Below are positions 25,859 through 34,734 of a DNA stretch of 64,000 bases, one piece after another. The notes beneath the pieces were generated by a model that saw only the letters and a list, made by a program, of their open reading frames with translations, was not told where the DNA came from and did no database searches. Position numbers and translations under genes: made by a program. Source of the stretch: Sphingomonas adhaesiva. GTDB lineage: Bacteria > Pseudomonadota > Alphaproteobacteria > Sphingomonadales > Sphingomonadaceae. The stretch spans positions 372,001 through 436,000 of the forward strand of contig NZ_NWVC01000003.1 of the NCBI RefSeq assembly GCF_002374855.1, written 5' to 3'. Every line of letters starts with the position of its first letter. The first letter of the stretch is position 1.

Positions 25859-27016
25859 ATGACCCGGCCCACGTCGCCGATCGCGAAGATCGAGCATTTT
25901 CTGGTTCCCCCGCGCTGGCTGTTCGTCCGCATCGAGACCGCCGACGGCGCGGTCGGCTGGGGCGAGGCCAGCCTGGAAGGACATGCCGAGGCGGTCGCCG
26001 GCGCGCTGGAGGCGGTGCGCGACCGGTTGATCGGCACCGATGCGCACCGGATCGAGGATGCGTGGCAGACGCTGTACCGGCTGGGCTTCTATCGCGGCGG
26101 GCCGGTGCTGATGTCCGCGATCTCGGGCGTCGACCAGGCGCTGTGGGATCTGCGCGGGCGGGCGCTGGGGGTGCCGGTGTCCGACCTGCTGGGCGGGCGG
26201 GTGCGCGATCGCATCCGCGTCTATGCCTGGATCGGCGGCGACCGCCCGTCCGACGTCGCGGCAGCCGCGCGCGCGCGCCGCGAGCAGGGGTTCGATGCGG
26301 TCAAGATGAACGGGACCGAGGACCTCGACTGGTTCGCCGGCCCGGCGGCGGTCGCCGATGCGGTGGAGCGGCTGGGGCTGGTCAGGGACACCGGCATGGA
26401 CGTGGGCGTCGACCTGCACGGGCGTGTCCACAAGCCGATGGCGCGCCAGATCGTCCGCGCGCTGGAGCCGCTTGGCCCGATGTTCATCGAGGAACCGGTG
26501 CTGAGCGAACATCCCGAGGCGATCGCGCAGCTCGCCGCGCAGACCACGGTGCCGGTCGCGCTGGGCGAGCGATTGTATTCGCGCTGGGATTTCAAGCCGT
26601 TCCTGGAACGCGGCGCGATCGACATCGCGCAGCCCGACCTGAGCCATGCGGGCGGCATCTCCGAAGGGCGGCGCATCGCGGCGATGGCGGAGGCCTATGA
26701 CGTCGCGCTTGCGCCGCATTGTCCGCTCGGCCCGCTGGCGCTGGCGGCGTGCCTGCAGGTGGCGGCGGCGGCGCCCAATTTCGTGATCCAGGAAATGTCG
26801 CTGGGCATCCACTATAACAATGCCGAGGCCGACCTGCTGACGTATCTGACCGACCCGGCGGTGCTGGCGGTCGAGGGCGGCACGGTGGCGGTGCTGGAGG
26901 GCGCGGGGCTGGGCGTGACGATCGACGAGGCGCGCGTGCGCGAGGCGGCGAAGGACGCGCACCGCTGGCGCAACCCGGTGTGGCGCGGGCGCGACGGGTC
27001 GCTGCGCGAATGGTGA
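25859..27016 (+). CDS. dgoD: D-galactonate dehydratase (enolase superfamily)
   Basis: 385 residues from the ATG at 25859; an in-frame TTG at 25850 is better spaced from the GAGGGAG upstream and is a real alternative start. Metal ligands Asp185, Glu211 and Glu237 and the acid/base pair His187 (DLHGR) and His287 (APHCPLGP) all match DgoD of Escherichia coli, as does GIHYNN near the end. The enzyme removes water from galactonate to give 2-dehydro-3-deoxygalactonate. It overlaps the following SDR gene by seven bases. Confidence 0.93.
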   Translation: MTRPTSPIAKIEHFLVPPRWLFVRIETADGAVGWGEASLEGHAEAVAGALEAVRDRLIGTDAHRIEDAWQTLYRLGFYRGGPVLMSAISGVDQALWDLRGRALGVPVSDLLGGRVRDRIRVYAWIGGDRPSDVAAAARARREQGFDAVKMNGTEDLDWFAGPAAVADAVERLGLVRDTGMDVGVDLHGRVHKPMARQIVRALEPLGPMFIEEPVLSEHPEAIAQLAAQTTVPVALGERLYSRWDFKPFLERGAIDIAQPDLSHAGGISEGRRIAAMAEAYDVALAPHCPLGPLALAACLQVAAAAPNFVIQEMSLGIHYNNAEADLLTYLTDPAVLAVEGGTVAVLEGAGLGVTIDEARVREAAKDAHRWRNPVWRGRDGSLREW

Positions 27017-27720
27017 GCGCGGCGGCACAGGGCGCGCGCGTCGCGCTGGTCACCGGCGCGGCAGGCGGGATCGGCGGCGCGGTGGTACGCGGCCTGCGCG
27101 CCGATGGCCTGACGGTCATGGCGGCGGACCATGTCGCGATCCCGGACGATCCCGACAGCCTGGTCGCGGACCTGGCCGATGCGGCCGCGCCGGCGCGGAT
27201 GGTCGCCGCGACGATCGCGCGCTTCGGCCGGCTCGACGTGCTGGTCAATGTCGCGGGGGTGATGATCTTCAAGCCGGTCGCGGCGCATGACGCGGCCGAC
27301 TGGCAGCGGGTGCTGGCGGTCAATTTGGTGGCGCCCGCGCTGCTGACCGCGGCGGCGTGGCCGGTGCTGGGCGAAGGAGCGTCGATCGTCCATATCGCGT
27401 CGGTCCATGCGCGGCGCACGTCGCCCGACGTCGCCTCCTATGCCGCGTCCAAGGCCGCATTGGTCAGCCTGACGCGGACGACCGCGATCGAGGGGCGCGA
27501 GCGCGGCATCCGCTGCAACGCGGTACTGCCGGGCGCGATCGACACCGCGATGCTGCGCGACAGCCCCAACATCCGGTCGGGCAAGGAGAAGATCGACCCC
27601 GCCGACATCGGCCAGCCCGAGGATATCGCGGCGGTAGTGCGGTTCCTGGCGTCCGACGCGGCGCGCTTCGTCACGGGCGAGGACATCGTCGCCGACGGCG
27701 GGCGGATGGGCGCGCTTTAG
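27010..27720 (+). CDS. SDR-family aldose dehydrogenase (probable galactose 1-dehydrogenase)
   Basis: 236 residues. The cofactor motif TGAAGGIG is at 15-22; the catalytic set is Asn105, Ser131, Tyr144 and Lys148 (YAASK). Asp40 after the second strand suggests NAD preference. As the last gene of the importer-dgoD operon, it most plausibly oxidises imported galactose to galactono-lactone, the first step of the pathway. Without it the island would lack an entry dehydrogenase. Other aldoses such as arabinose or fucose are possible. The stop overlaps the convergent galM stop. Confidence 0.82.
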   Translation: MVSAAAQGARVALVTGAAGGIGGAVVRGLRADGLTVMAADHVAIPDDPDSLVADLADAAAPARMVAATIARFGRLDVLVNVAGVMIFKPVAAHDAADWQRVLAVNLVAPALLTAAAWPVLGEGASIVHIASVHARRTSPDVASYAASKAALVSLTRTTAIEGRERGIRCNAVLPGAIDTAMLRDSPNIRSGKEKIDPADIGQPEDIAAVVRFLASDAARFVTGEDIVADGGRMGAL

Positions 27721-28733
27721 AGCGTATCGAAGCGTAGCAGCGTTTCGGACCGATACTGGCCCCCCGGATCGAGCCGGGTCGAGGGGAAGTGCGCGTGGTG
27801 CAGGGCATCCGGCCACCCCTGCGTTTCCAGGCACAGCGCCGCGTGCGGGCGATAGCCGTCGCACAGCGCGTTGCCGGTGTAGAGCTGGAGGCCGGGCTGG
27901 TCGGTCGACAGGTGCATCCGCCGTCCGCTGCACGGATCGAGCAGCAATGCGTCGCGCGGCGGCGACAGGCAGAAATTGTGATTGTAGCCGTGCTGCGCGG
28001 CGATCGCGGGATCGTCGCCGTCCAGTCCGTCGCCGACGCGGCGCAGCGTGCGGAAATCGAACGCCGTGTCCGCCACCGGGGCGAGCGTGCCGAGCGGGAT
28101 TCCCGCCGCATCGATCGGCAGCACCGCGTCGGCGGCGATGCGCAACCGATGGTCGTGGATCGTCGAGCCCGCGACGCCCGACAGGTTGAAATAGAGGTGC
28201 GACACGAGGTTCACGTGAGTCGCGTGCGTGGTGCGCGCGGCGTAGCGGATCGACAGCGTCCCGGCATCCTCCAGACGGAAGGTCGCGGTGGCGGTCAACG
28301 TGCCGGGATAGCCCTGATCGCCGTCCGGGCTGACGTGCGACAGCGTGACCTGCCGCGCGTCCGCACCATCAATATGCCAGATCGCCCGGTCGAAGCCGTG
28401 CGGGCCGCCGTGGAGCTGGTGAGCGCCCTCGTTCGCGGCGAGCGCGATCGTGGCGCCGTCCAGCGGCATGGTGCTGCCCGCGATGCGATTGGCGACGCGC
28501 CCGCAGGTCGCGTTCATATAGGCATAGGGGCCGCTCCCCCCGCCGGCCGAATGCGCGGCGGGCGTGTCGGGGCCGACCAGCACATTTGCGCAGACGCCGT
28601 GCCGGTCGGGGGCGGACAGCGACAGGATCGTCGCGCCCAGATCGGTGATCCGCACCCGCAACGCACCGTGCGACAGCGTCAGGACATGCGCGATGCGGCC
28701 ATCGGGCAGCGGATGGGGAAGGGGGGCGGTCAT
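27717..28733 (-). CDS. galM: Aldose 1-epimerase (galactose mutarotase)
   Basis: 338 residues from the ATG at 28733. Motifs include NATCGRVANRI, HQLHGGPHGFDRAIW and HLYFNLSG, typical of GalM proteins. It interconverts alpha and beta anomers so that sugar released by the alpha-galactosidase can be used by the anomer-specific dehydrogenase. It lies downstream of, and in the same orientation as, the TonB receptor, 70 bases away, and ends overlapping the SDR gene on the other strand. Confidence 0.92.
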   Translation of the reverse strand: MTAPLPHPLPDGRIAHVLTLSHGALRVRITDLGATILSLSAPDRHGVCANVLVGPDTPAAHSAGGGSGPYAYMNATCGRVANRIAGSTMPLDGATIALAANEGAHQLHGGPHGFDRAIWHIDGADARQVTLSHVSPDGDQGYPGTLTATATFRLEDAGTLSIRYAARTTHATHVNLVSHLYFNLSGVAGSTIHDHRLRIAADAVLPIDAAGIPLGTLAPVADTAFDFRTLRRVGDGLDGDDPAIAAQHGYNHNFCLSPPRDALLLDPCSGRRMHLSTDQPGLQLYTGNALCDGYRPHAALCLETQGWPDALHHAHFPSTRLDPGGQYRSETLLRFDTL

Positions 28734-28803
28734 GCGTGCATGATGCCAGCATGCGCCGGCCGCCGCGATACCGTCATGGCATCGCGGCGACCGGTCGCCT
28801 GGG

Positions 28804-31617
28804 TCAGAAGCTGGCGCGCAGGCCCAGCGAGATGCGGCGTCCCTGATCGGACACCGTGATGAGCCGTTCCTCGAACCGCGAATAGCTGCGGAACTTGGCG
28901 TTGGTGAGGTTCAGCACCTCGAAGAAGGCCGAGACGTTGCTGTTGATCCGCGCCGACCCGCTCAGGTCGATCTGGTCGTAGCCGAAGATGTTCTCCGGCT
29001 GGCTTTGCGGGCCGAACGTCTGGCGCAGGAACGGTGCGCGCCAGTTGTACGCCCCGCGCAGCTGGAACCCGTCCTTTTCGTAGAACAGCACCACGTTGGC
29101 GGTGTCGGACAGCCCCTCGACGTTGAACGACTGGTTGCTGAGCGACGGGTCGAAGCGGATCGAGCTTTTCACCATCGTATAGTTGGCGCTGGCGCCGAAC
29201 CCGTCGAGCGGCGCGGGCAGGAAGTCGAAGGTGGTCTGGATCGCCGCCTCAAGCCCGTACACGTCGCCCTTCTGCGCGTTGTACGGACGGTTGGCGAGGA
29301 AGGTCAGCCCGAAATACTCCTCCGGCTGCTGGCCCGAAATGATGAAGTTCTCCAGCTTCTTGTAGAAGCCCGCGAGGCTCGCGTAGCTCGTCCGACTGAA
29401 ATAATAGTCGAGCGAGGCGTCGGCGTTCCACGCCAGGAACGGCTTCAGGAACGGGTTGCCGCCGCTGACCGTGTTCGAGGCGGGCGGACGGAACACGAAG
29501 TCCTGCGACAGCCCCAACCGGCTGAGCGTCGGCCGCGTCAGGGTGCGCGAGCCGGCAAGGCGCGCGGTCAGCTGGTCGGTGATGTCGAGCCGGAAGTTCA
29601 GCGTTGGCAGGATGTAGGTATATTTGTTGCGCGCATCGACGGGCACCGTCGGGCTGTACACCGGCACCGCCGCGGTGGGATCGGCGGGGTTCTGGATGAT
29701 GTTGAGCAGCGTCACCGAATAGCCGGTGGCATAGACGTCGGTATGGACCAGGCGCGCGCCGGCCATCGCGGTCCAGCGGCTGCTGCCGAAGTCGCCCTTG
29801 AGGCTGGCCTGGAGGTATCCGGAGAAGGTGTTTTCGCGCACCGTGCCCGAGCCACGATCGCGATCGATCGGGTCGAGGCTGTTGTTGTTGCCGCGATACA
29901 CCGCCAGGAAGCGGTTGCGCGCGTCGACGTCCGAAATCTGCGACACGGCCGCGTCCGACCCGTAATAGCTGACCAGCGCGTCGCGATCATAGGTCAGCCA
30001 GGTCAGGTTGCGTCCCTGCACGTTGGCGGTGAAATCGGTGAACAGCGATCCCGGCGCCACCGCCTGATAGCCGCAGTAGAAGCAGCCAAGCGGTTCGGGC
30101 GATTCGCGCACCACCGTGGTCTTCTTGCGGTTGGTGAACAGCAGGCCGCCCTGCAGCTTGTCGAGGACGGTGCCGATGTCCCAGGTGGCGTCGACCGATG
30201 CCTGGTTCACCGTGTCGCGGTTGCGGCCGCCGCGTTCCGAGCAGCAGTGCAGCCGCGGCGCGGACTTGTCGTTGGTGGCCAGCGTGTTGGTGATCGACGG
30301 CAGCCCGTCCGGCCCGGCGAGCGTGAAGGTGGGCGTGACCCCGATCTGGCGCGTGCCGACGACGTAGAACAGCTGGTCGGAATCGTTGCGGGTATTGGAA
30401 TGCGCCGCGTCAAAGACCAATGTCAGCGCCTCGGCGGGCTTCCACTCGGCGTTGATGCCCAGTTGATAGGTGCGCGCGTTCTGCGGATTGGTGGCCAGGA
30501 TGTTATCTGACGCCAGCCCGGACGTGGCGGTGGCGGGCAGCACCGTGAAGTTGGTAACGGTGCGATTGGCGTTGAACGTCGCCGAGGTGATCCGGTCGGG
30601 ATCGGTGTAATAGCCCAGCTGGTTGGTGACGCTGGCGGTCTTCTGCTGGGTATAGAGCGCGTCGAACGCGAACTTCAGCGTATCAGACGCCACATAATCG
30701 ACCGCGAAGGTCCCGCCGATCCGCTCACGATCGTTGCGGGTCGAGGTGAAGTTGACCGTCCGCGGCAGCGCCACGCCCTGCGCACGCGTTCCGTCCGCCT
30801 GGACCGGGCGGGTGTCCTTCACGCCATCATTGTTGGTGTCGATATTCTGGTTGGTGATCCAGCCGTCGGTCGACACGTTCGACAGCCGCGAAATGCGCTT
30901 GTCGTAGATGAAGCTGGCCAGCACGCCGAAGGTGCGATCCTCGTTCGAGGCGCTGATGACGCCCGAGACGACCGGGGTGATGCGGTCGGCGGTGTTGTCG
31001 TGGCGGCCGGCGACACTGCCCGCCATGTGGAAGCCGGCGCGATCGGTCGGACGCGCGGTGCGCAGGATCACGGTCGATCCGATGCCGCCTTCCTGAAGCC
31101 GCGCCTCCGACGATTTGTAGACTTCGGCGCCGGTGATGAGTTCCGACGACAGGATGTCGAACGAGAAGGAGCGCCCGCCGCCCTCGGTCGACAGCAGCCG
31201 GCCGTTGAGCAGCACGGTGTTGAATTCCGGCCCCAGCCCGCGGACGGTGATGCCGCGCCCTTCGCCGTTGACGCGGTCCACCGACACGCCGGTGATCCGC
31301 TGCAGCGATTCGGCGATGTTGGCGTCGGGGAACTCGCCGATGTCCTTGGCGGAGATCGCGTCGACGATGCCGACGGTATCGCGCTTCAGCTCCAGCGCGC
31401 TGGCCAGACTGGCGCGGATGCCGGTGATGACGATGTCGTCGCCGGGAGCAGGGGCGCCGGCCGGGTCGATCTGCGCGCCGGCGGGGCCGGACGCGTCGGG
31501 GGCGGCAGCGCCCGAGCCTGTCTGGGCCAGGGCGGGCGCGGCGCACAGTGCCAGTGCCGTTCCCGACAGCAGCACCGCCGCCGCCAGTCGTTGCGTGTGA
31601 TTCCGAATCTGCGCCAT
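28804..31617 (-). CDS. TonB-dependent receptor (Caulobacter type) of the galactoside island
   Basis: 937 residues from the ATG at 31617, with GGGGAGG five bases upstream; the frame is open further upstream but without a better start. The signal peptide ends near ALAQ (about residue 31). The plug domain has DDIVITGIRASL, the usual first strand of this receptor class, and GEFPDANIAESLQRITGV; the beta-barrel ends with a terminal Phe, as needed for outer-membrane insertion. Two cysteine pairs (HCCSE at about 30240 and CFYC at about 30075) lie in barrel loops. It probably takes up galactosides across the outer membrane. The upstream region has a CRP-type site and TATGAY motifs. Confidence 0.9.
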   Translation of the reverse strand: MAQIRNHTQRLAAAVLLSGTALALCAAPALAQTGSGAAAPDASGPAGAQIDPAGAPAPGDDIVITGIRASLASALELKRDTVGIVDAISAKDIGEFPDANIAESLQRITGVSVDRVNGEGRGITVRGLGPEFNTVLLNGRLLSTEGGGRSFSFDILSSELITGAEVYKSSEARLQEGGIGSTVILRTARPTDRAGFHMAGSVAGRHDNTADRITPVVSGVISASNEDRTFGVLASFIYDKRISRLSNVSTDGWITNQNIDTNNDGVKDTRPVQADGTRAQGVALPRTVNFTSTRNDRERIGGTFAVDYVASDTLKFAFDALYTQQKTASVTNQLGYYTDPDRITSATFNANRTVTNFTVLPATATSGLASDNILATNPQNARTYQLGINAEWKPAEALTLVFDAAHSNTRNDSDQLFYVVGTRQIGVTPTFTLAGPDGLPSITNTLATNDKSAPRLHCCSERGGRNRDTVNQASVDATWDIGTVLDKLQGGLLFTNRKKTTVVRESPEPLGCFYCGYQAVAPGSLFTDFTANVQGRNLTWLTYDRDALVSYYGSDAAVSQISDVDARNRFLAVYRGNNNSLDPIDRDRGSGTVRENTFSGYLQASLKGDFGSSRWTAMAGARLVHTDVYATGYSVTLLNIIQNPADPTAAVPVYSPTVPVDARNKYTYILPTLNFRLDITDQLTARLAGSRTLTRPTLSRLGLSQDFVFRPPASNTVSGGNPFLKPFLAWNADASLDYYFSRTSYASLAGFYKKLENFIISGQQPEEYFGLTFLANRPYNAQKGDVYGLEAAIQTTFDFLPAPLDGFGASANYTMVKSSIRFDPSLSNQSFNVEGLSDTANVVLFYEKDGFQLRGAYNWRAPFLRQTFGPQSQPENIFGYDQIDLSGSARINSNVSAFFEVLNLTNAKFRSYSRFEERLITVSDQGRRISLGLRASF

Positions 31618-31646
31618 GTCAGCCTCCCCTGTTGTTGGGGATAATA

Positions 31647-31659
31647 AATATGACTTTAG
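31647..31659 (-). promoter_or_regulatory. Candidate GntR/FadR-type operator in the TonB receptor promoter
   Basis: The plus strand reads AATATGACTTTAG, 30-42 bases upstream of the receptor start, close to where the promoter is expected. It shares the ATATGAC core with the other sites. Confidence 0.45.
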
Positions 31660-31712
31660 TGGCGTTGTCGAGATAAAAACGTCGCGTGCGGGGGTTAAAA
31701 GTGGCCGGTATG

Positions 31713-31728
31713 TGTGATTTCCGTCACA
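31713..31728. promoter_or_regulatory. CRP/FNR-family consensus site upstream of the TonB receptor
   Basis: TGTGA-TTTCCG-TCACA, a perfect match to the CRP half-site consensus with six-base spacing, 96 bases upstream of the receptor start and just after the alpha-galactosidase stop. This position fits activation of the receptor gene by a CRP-like protein. Binding is not shown. Confidence 0.6.
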
Positions 31729-31732
31729 TAAA

Positions 31733-31745
31733 CGTATGATAATAT
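31733..31745. promoter_or_regulatory. Second TATGAY motif, at the alpha-galactosidase stop
   Basis: CGTATGATAATAT, five bases from the CRP-type site and reaching the last base of the alpha-galactosidase stop codon. With the site at 31647 it gives the receptor promoter two candidate operators about 86 bases apart, which would allow looping. Confidence 0.4.
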
Positions 31746-33964
31746 CAGCGTCGCTCGCCACGCCCGGTGCGCGACAGGATGAACCCCATGCCCTGGAAGT
31801 CCCCGCGCAGCGTCACGTCGACGCCGTGGTTCATCCAATAGGCGCCGGTCGCGCTGGCGGGGATCGTGGCGGGCAGGGGGGTGCCCTCCATCGTCTCGAT
31901 CCGGTAGGTCGCCTCCGCGTCCAGCCCGGCGAGGTTGATCGTGGGCATCACATCCAGCTTGTGCGTTGATCCCACCAGCGTGAACAGCGCCGCCTGCGAC
32001 CGGTCGGCGGCGACGTACAGGTTGGTCCAGCGCGGATCGGCGCGGCTTTCGCGGTTGAGGCGGTACAGCGACCCGCGCTGTACCGTTTCGCGGATGCGCT
32101 TGTACGCGGCGACGTAATAGCGCGCGGTCTCCACCTCCGCCGGGGTCCATTTGTTGAGGTTGGTGCCGATCCCTAGCCCGCCCTGCATCGCCGACAGGAA
32201 GCGGAACGGCAGCGTGGTCTGGCGCTGGTTCACCCAATTGGGGCTGTCGGTCACCCAGGCCATCATCGTGGCGGGGGCATAGGCCTGCGTATAGCCGTCC
32301 TGGATGAGCAGCCGGTCGTACGGGTCGGTATTGTCGGACGGCCACATCTGGTCGGTGCGCGCCATGATGCCCAGGTCGACGCGCCCGCCGCCGCCGGAAC
32401 AGCTTTCGATCTCCACGCGCGGATGGCGGCGGCGCAGTTCGTCGATGATCCAGTAGAGGTTGCGGACATAGGCGACGTAGATTGTCTGCTGTTCCGCCAC
32501 GTCCGCATCGGGCCAGCCCGGTTCGGACCAGTTGCGGTTGTAATCCCACTTGAGGAACGCGATGTCGTTCTGCGTCAGCAGGTCGTCCAGCACCTTGAGC
32601 ACATGGTCGCGCACGTCGGTGCGCGCCAGGTTCAGCACCAGCTGGTTGCGCCCCTCCGTCCGCGGGCGGCCCTTGAACTGCATCGCCCAGTCGGGATGCG
32701 CGCGGAACAGGTCGCTGTCGGGATTGATCATCTCCGGTTCGACCCACAGGCCGAAGTCCATCCCCAGCGAGCGGACCTTCTGGATCAGCGGCCCCAGCCC
32801 GCGCGGGAACTTGGCCGGGTTGACGGTCCAGTCGCCCAGTCCCGCCTTGTCGTTGTTGCGCGCGCCGAACCAGCCGTCGTCCATCACGAACCGTTCGACG
32901 CCCAGCGCCGCGGCGCGCTCGGCCAGCGCCATCTGCCCGGCCTCGCTCACGTCGAAATAGGTCGCTTCCCAGCTGTTATACAGCACCTTGCGCAGCGCCG
33001 GCGGCGCATCGCCCGCGTGCGGCAGGATCCGTTCGCGCTGGAAGCGGTGGAACAGCCGGCTGGCGCCGCCCTTCCCCTCGTCGGAATAGCCGACGTACAT
33101 GACCGGCGTGTCGAGCTGCGCGCCGGCGCGCAGGCGATAGGCGAAGTCGAACGGATTGTAGCCGCCGGTGATGCGGATGCGCCCGGTGACATCCTGGTCG
33201 AAGGTCATCCGCCACGATCCGCTCCACGCCAGCGCGCCGATCCACGCCGGGCCGTGATCCTCGGTCGTGGCATCGCGCGAGACCATGAACCACGGGTTGT
33301 TCTGGCTGCCGGTCGATCCGCGGCGGCTTTCCAGCACGGTCGAGCCGGCGACCAGCGGGCGGTGCTGCAACGTCCATTCGGCGGCCCAGCGCCCGGTCGA
33401 ATAATGGAGCTGATAGTCATAGGCGACCGGCAGCGTCAGCCCGGCGCCCGCCGCCTGATCGACGCGCACGTCGTCGGTGCCGCGATTTTCGATCCGTGCC
33501 GAGCGCGCGAGTACCCCGGTGCCGCGGTCGATCGTATAGGTCAACGTGACGAACACCGGCCGGTCGAGGTCCGACAGCGTCACGCGGATCGTGTCGCCGT
33601 CGATCTGGTGGCTGCGATAGTGGAGGACGAGGTCGCGGTTCCCGTCCGGCCAGGTGATCTTCAGCGCCGGTTCGGCGTACAGGCCGCCGCCCTGGCCGGC
33701 ATATTCCTGCGGCACGACATTGGCGGCGACGTCGAACCCGCTCAGCCCCGACAGTTCGGGCGCGGCGAGCGGCGCGCGATCGGGCAGGCGGCGCCCCCAA
33801 TAGACCGACTGGAGGATCCCTTGGGCATTCACCTTGAACGCATAGGTCACCTCGCCCCCGTCCAGTCGGAAGATCCGGCTGGTCGCATCGAAGCTCGCCT
33901 GCGCGAACGCGATGCCCGGCCACATCACCGCCACCAGCCCCGTCAGCCACCGATTGATCCGCAT
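31745..33964 (-). CDS. Alpha-galactosidase, GH36, exported
   Basis: 739 residues. The signal peptide ends near AFAQ (residue 22). The nucleophile is Asp474 in FLKWDYNRNW and the acid/base Asp544 in WPSDNTD, both canonical for GH36; ESCSGGGGRVDLG lies between. The enzyme releases galactose from raffinose-type sugars or galactomannan side chains in the periplasm or outside. It precedes the TonB receptor and galM on the same strand but is 127 bases from the receptor, which has its own control sites. Confidence 0.93.
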   Translation of the reverse strand: MRINRWLTGLVAVMWPGIAFAQASFDATSRIFRLDGGEVTYAFKVNAQGILQSVYWGRRLPDRAPLAAPELSGLSGFDVAANVVPQEYAGQGGGLYAEPALKITWPDGNRDLVLHYRSHQIDGDTIRVTLSDLDRPVFVTLTYTIDRGTGVLARSARIENRGTDDVRVDQAAGAGLTLPVAYDYQLHYSTGRWAAEWTLQHRPLVAGSTVLESRRGSTGSQNNPWFMVSRDATTEDHGPAWIGALAWSGSWRMTFDQDVTGRIRITGGYNPFDFAYRLRAGAQLDTPVMYVGYSDEGKGGASRLFHRFQRERILPHAGDAPPALRKVLYNSWEATYFDVSEAGQMALAERAAALGVERFVMDDGWFGARNNDKAGLGDWTVNPAKFPRGLGPLIQKVRSLGMDFGLWVEPEMINPDSDLFRAHPDWAMQFKGRPRTEGRNQLVLNLARTDVRDHVLKVLDDLLTQNDIAFLKWDYNRNWSEPGWPDADVAEQQTIYVAYVRNLYWIIDELRRRHPRVEIESCSGGGGRVDLGIMARTDQMWPSDNTDPYDRLLIQDGYTQAYAPATMMAWVTDSPNWVNQRQTTLPFRFLSAMQGGLGIGTNLNKWTPAEVETARYYVAAYKRIRETVQRGSLYRLNRESRADPRWTNLYVAADRSQAALFTLVGSTHKLDVMPTINLAGLDAEATYRIETMEGTPLPATIPASATGAYWMNHGVDVTLRGDFQGMGFILSRTGRGERR

Positions 33965-34000
33965 GTCGACCCCGTTACGCCATTGCCAAAGAATGAGCTG

Positions 34001-34013
34001 GATAAATCATATA
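34001..34013 (-). promoter_or_regulatory. Candidate GntR/FadR-type operator upstream of the alpha-galactosidase gene
   Basis: On the minus strand TATATGATTTATC, 37 bases upstream of the alpha-galactosidase start, in the 77-base gap after kdpE. It shares the TATGAY core. Confidence 0.45.
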
Positions 34014-34041
34014 TATTCGGCAAAGGAAAGGGTCGGCGTCG

Positions 34042-34734
34042 TCACCCGTCGCTGCGCAGGCGGTAGCCGACGCCCAGTTCGTTGGCGATCACGCTGCCGA
34101 CGGGGTCGGGTGCCTCCAGCTTCTGGCGCAGGTTGCGGATGACGATGCGCAGATATTCGATCCGCGCATCCTCGTCCCCGCCCCAGCACGATGCCAGCAG
34201 CCGGTCGTGCGTGACGATCCGGCCGATGTGGCGCGTCAGCAGCGCCAGCACGTCATGTTCCTTGCGCGTCAGGTGCACGTCCACGCCGCCGCGCGTCACG
34301 ATCCGCCGGTCGAGGTCGATCGCCAGATCGCCGCGCACCACGACCTTGCCCGCCGCCACCTCCGCCGCCGGCCCGCGATGGCGCAGCGCTACGCGCAGGC
34401 GGGCGAGCAGTTCCTCGGTATCGAACGGCTTGGTGACGTAATCCTCCGCCCCCAGGTCGAGCGCGGTGACCTTTTCCTCCACCGCCTCGCGCGCGGAAAC
34501 GACCAGGATCACCGCATCGCCCTGCTTGCGCAGCAGCGGGATGATGCCCAGCCCGTCGCGGTCGGGCAGGCCGAGGTCGAGCAGGATAGCGTCGGGCCGC
34601 TCCGCCGCCGCCAGCCGCAGCGCGTCGGCGGCCGTGCCGGCCTCCACCACCTCATGCCCGGCGCGCAGCAGCGTGTTGCGTAGCAGGCGGCGGATCGCGG
34701 CTTCATCATCGACGACGAGTATCCTGGCGGGCAT
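34042..34734 (-). CDS. kdpE: Response regulator of the potassium-responsive two-component system
   Basis: 230 residues. Receiver domain with Asp9-Asp10, phosphoacceptor Asp53 (ILLDLGLPD) and a conserved lysine (VTKPF); the C-terminal winged helix is of OmpR type. The ATG shares one base with the kdpD stop (TGATG). As in other bacteria it should activate the kdp operon when potassium is low. It is the last gene of the operon. Confidence 0.95.
   Translation of the reverse strand: MPARILVVDDEAAIRRLLRNTLLRAGHEVVEAGTAADALRLAAAERPDAILLDLGLPDRDGLGIIPLLRKQGDAVILVVSAREAVEEKVTALDLGAEDYVTKPFDTEELLARLRVALRHRGPAAEVAAGKVVVRGDLAIDLDRRIVTRGGVDVHLTRKEHDVLALLTRHIGRIVTHDRLLASCWGGDEDARIEYLRIVIRNLRQKLEAPDPVGSVIANELGVGYRLRSDG

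Noticed and set aside
31618..31761. Extended N-terminus of the TonB receptor up to 31761
   Set aside because: It would run through the CRP-type site and the end of the alpha-galactosidase gene; the ATG at 31617 has a strong ribosome site and begins a signal peptide.
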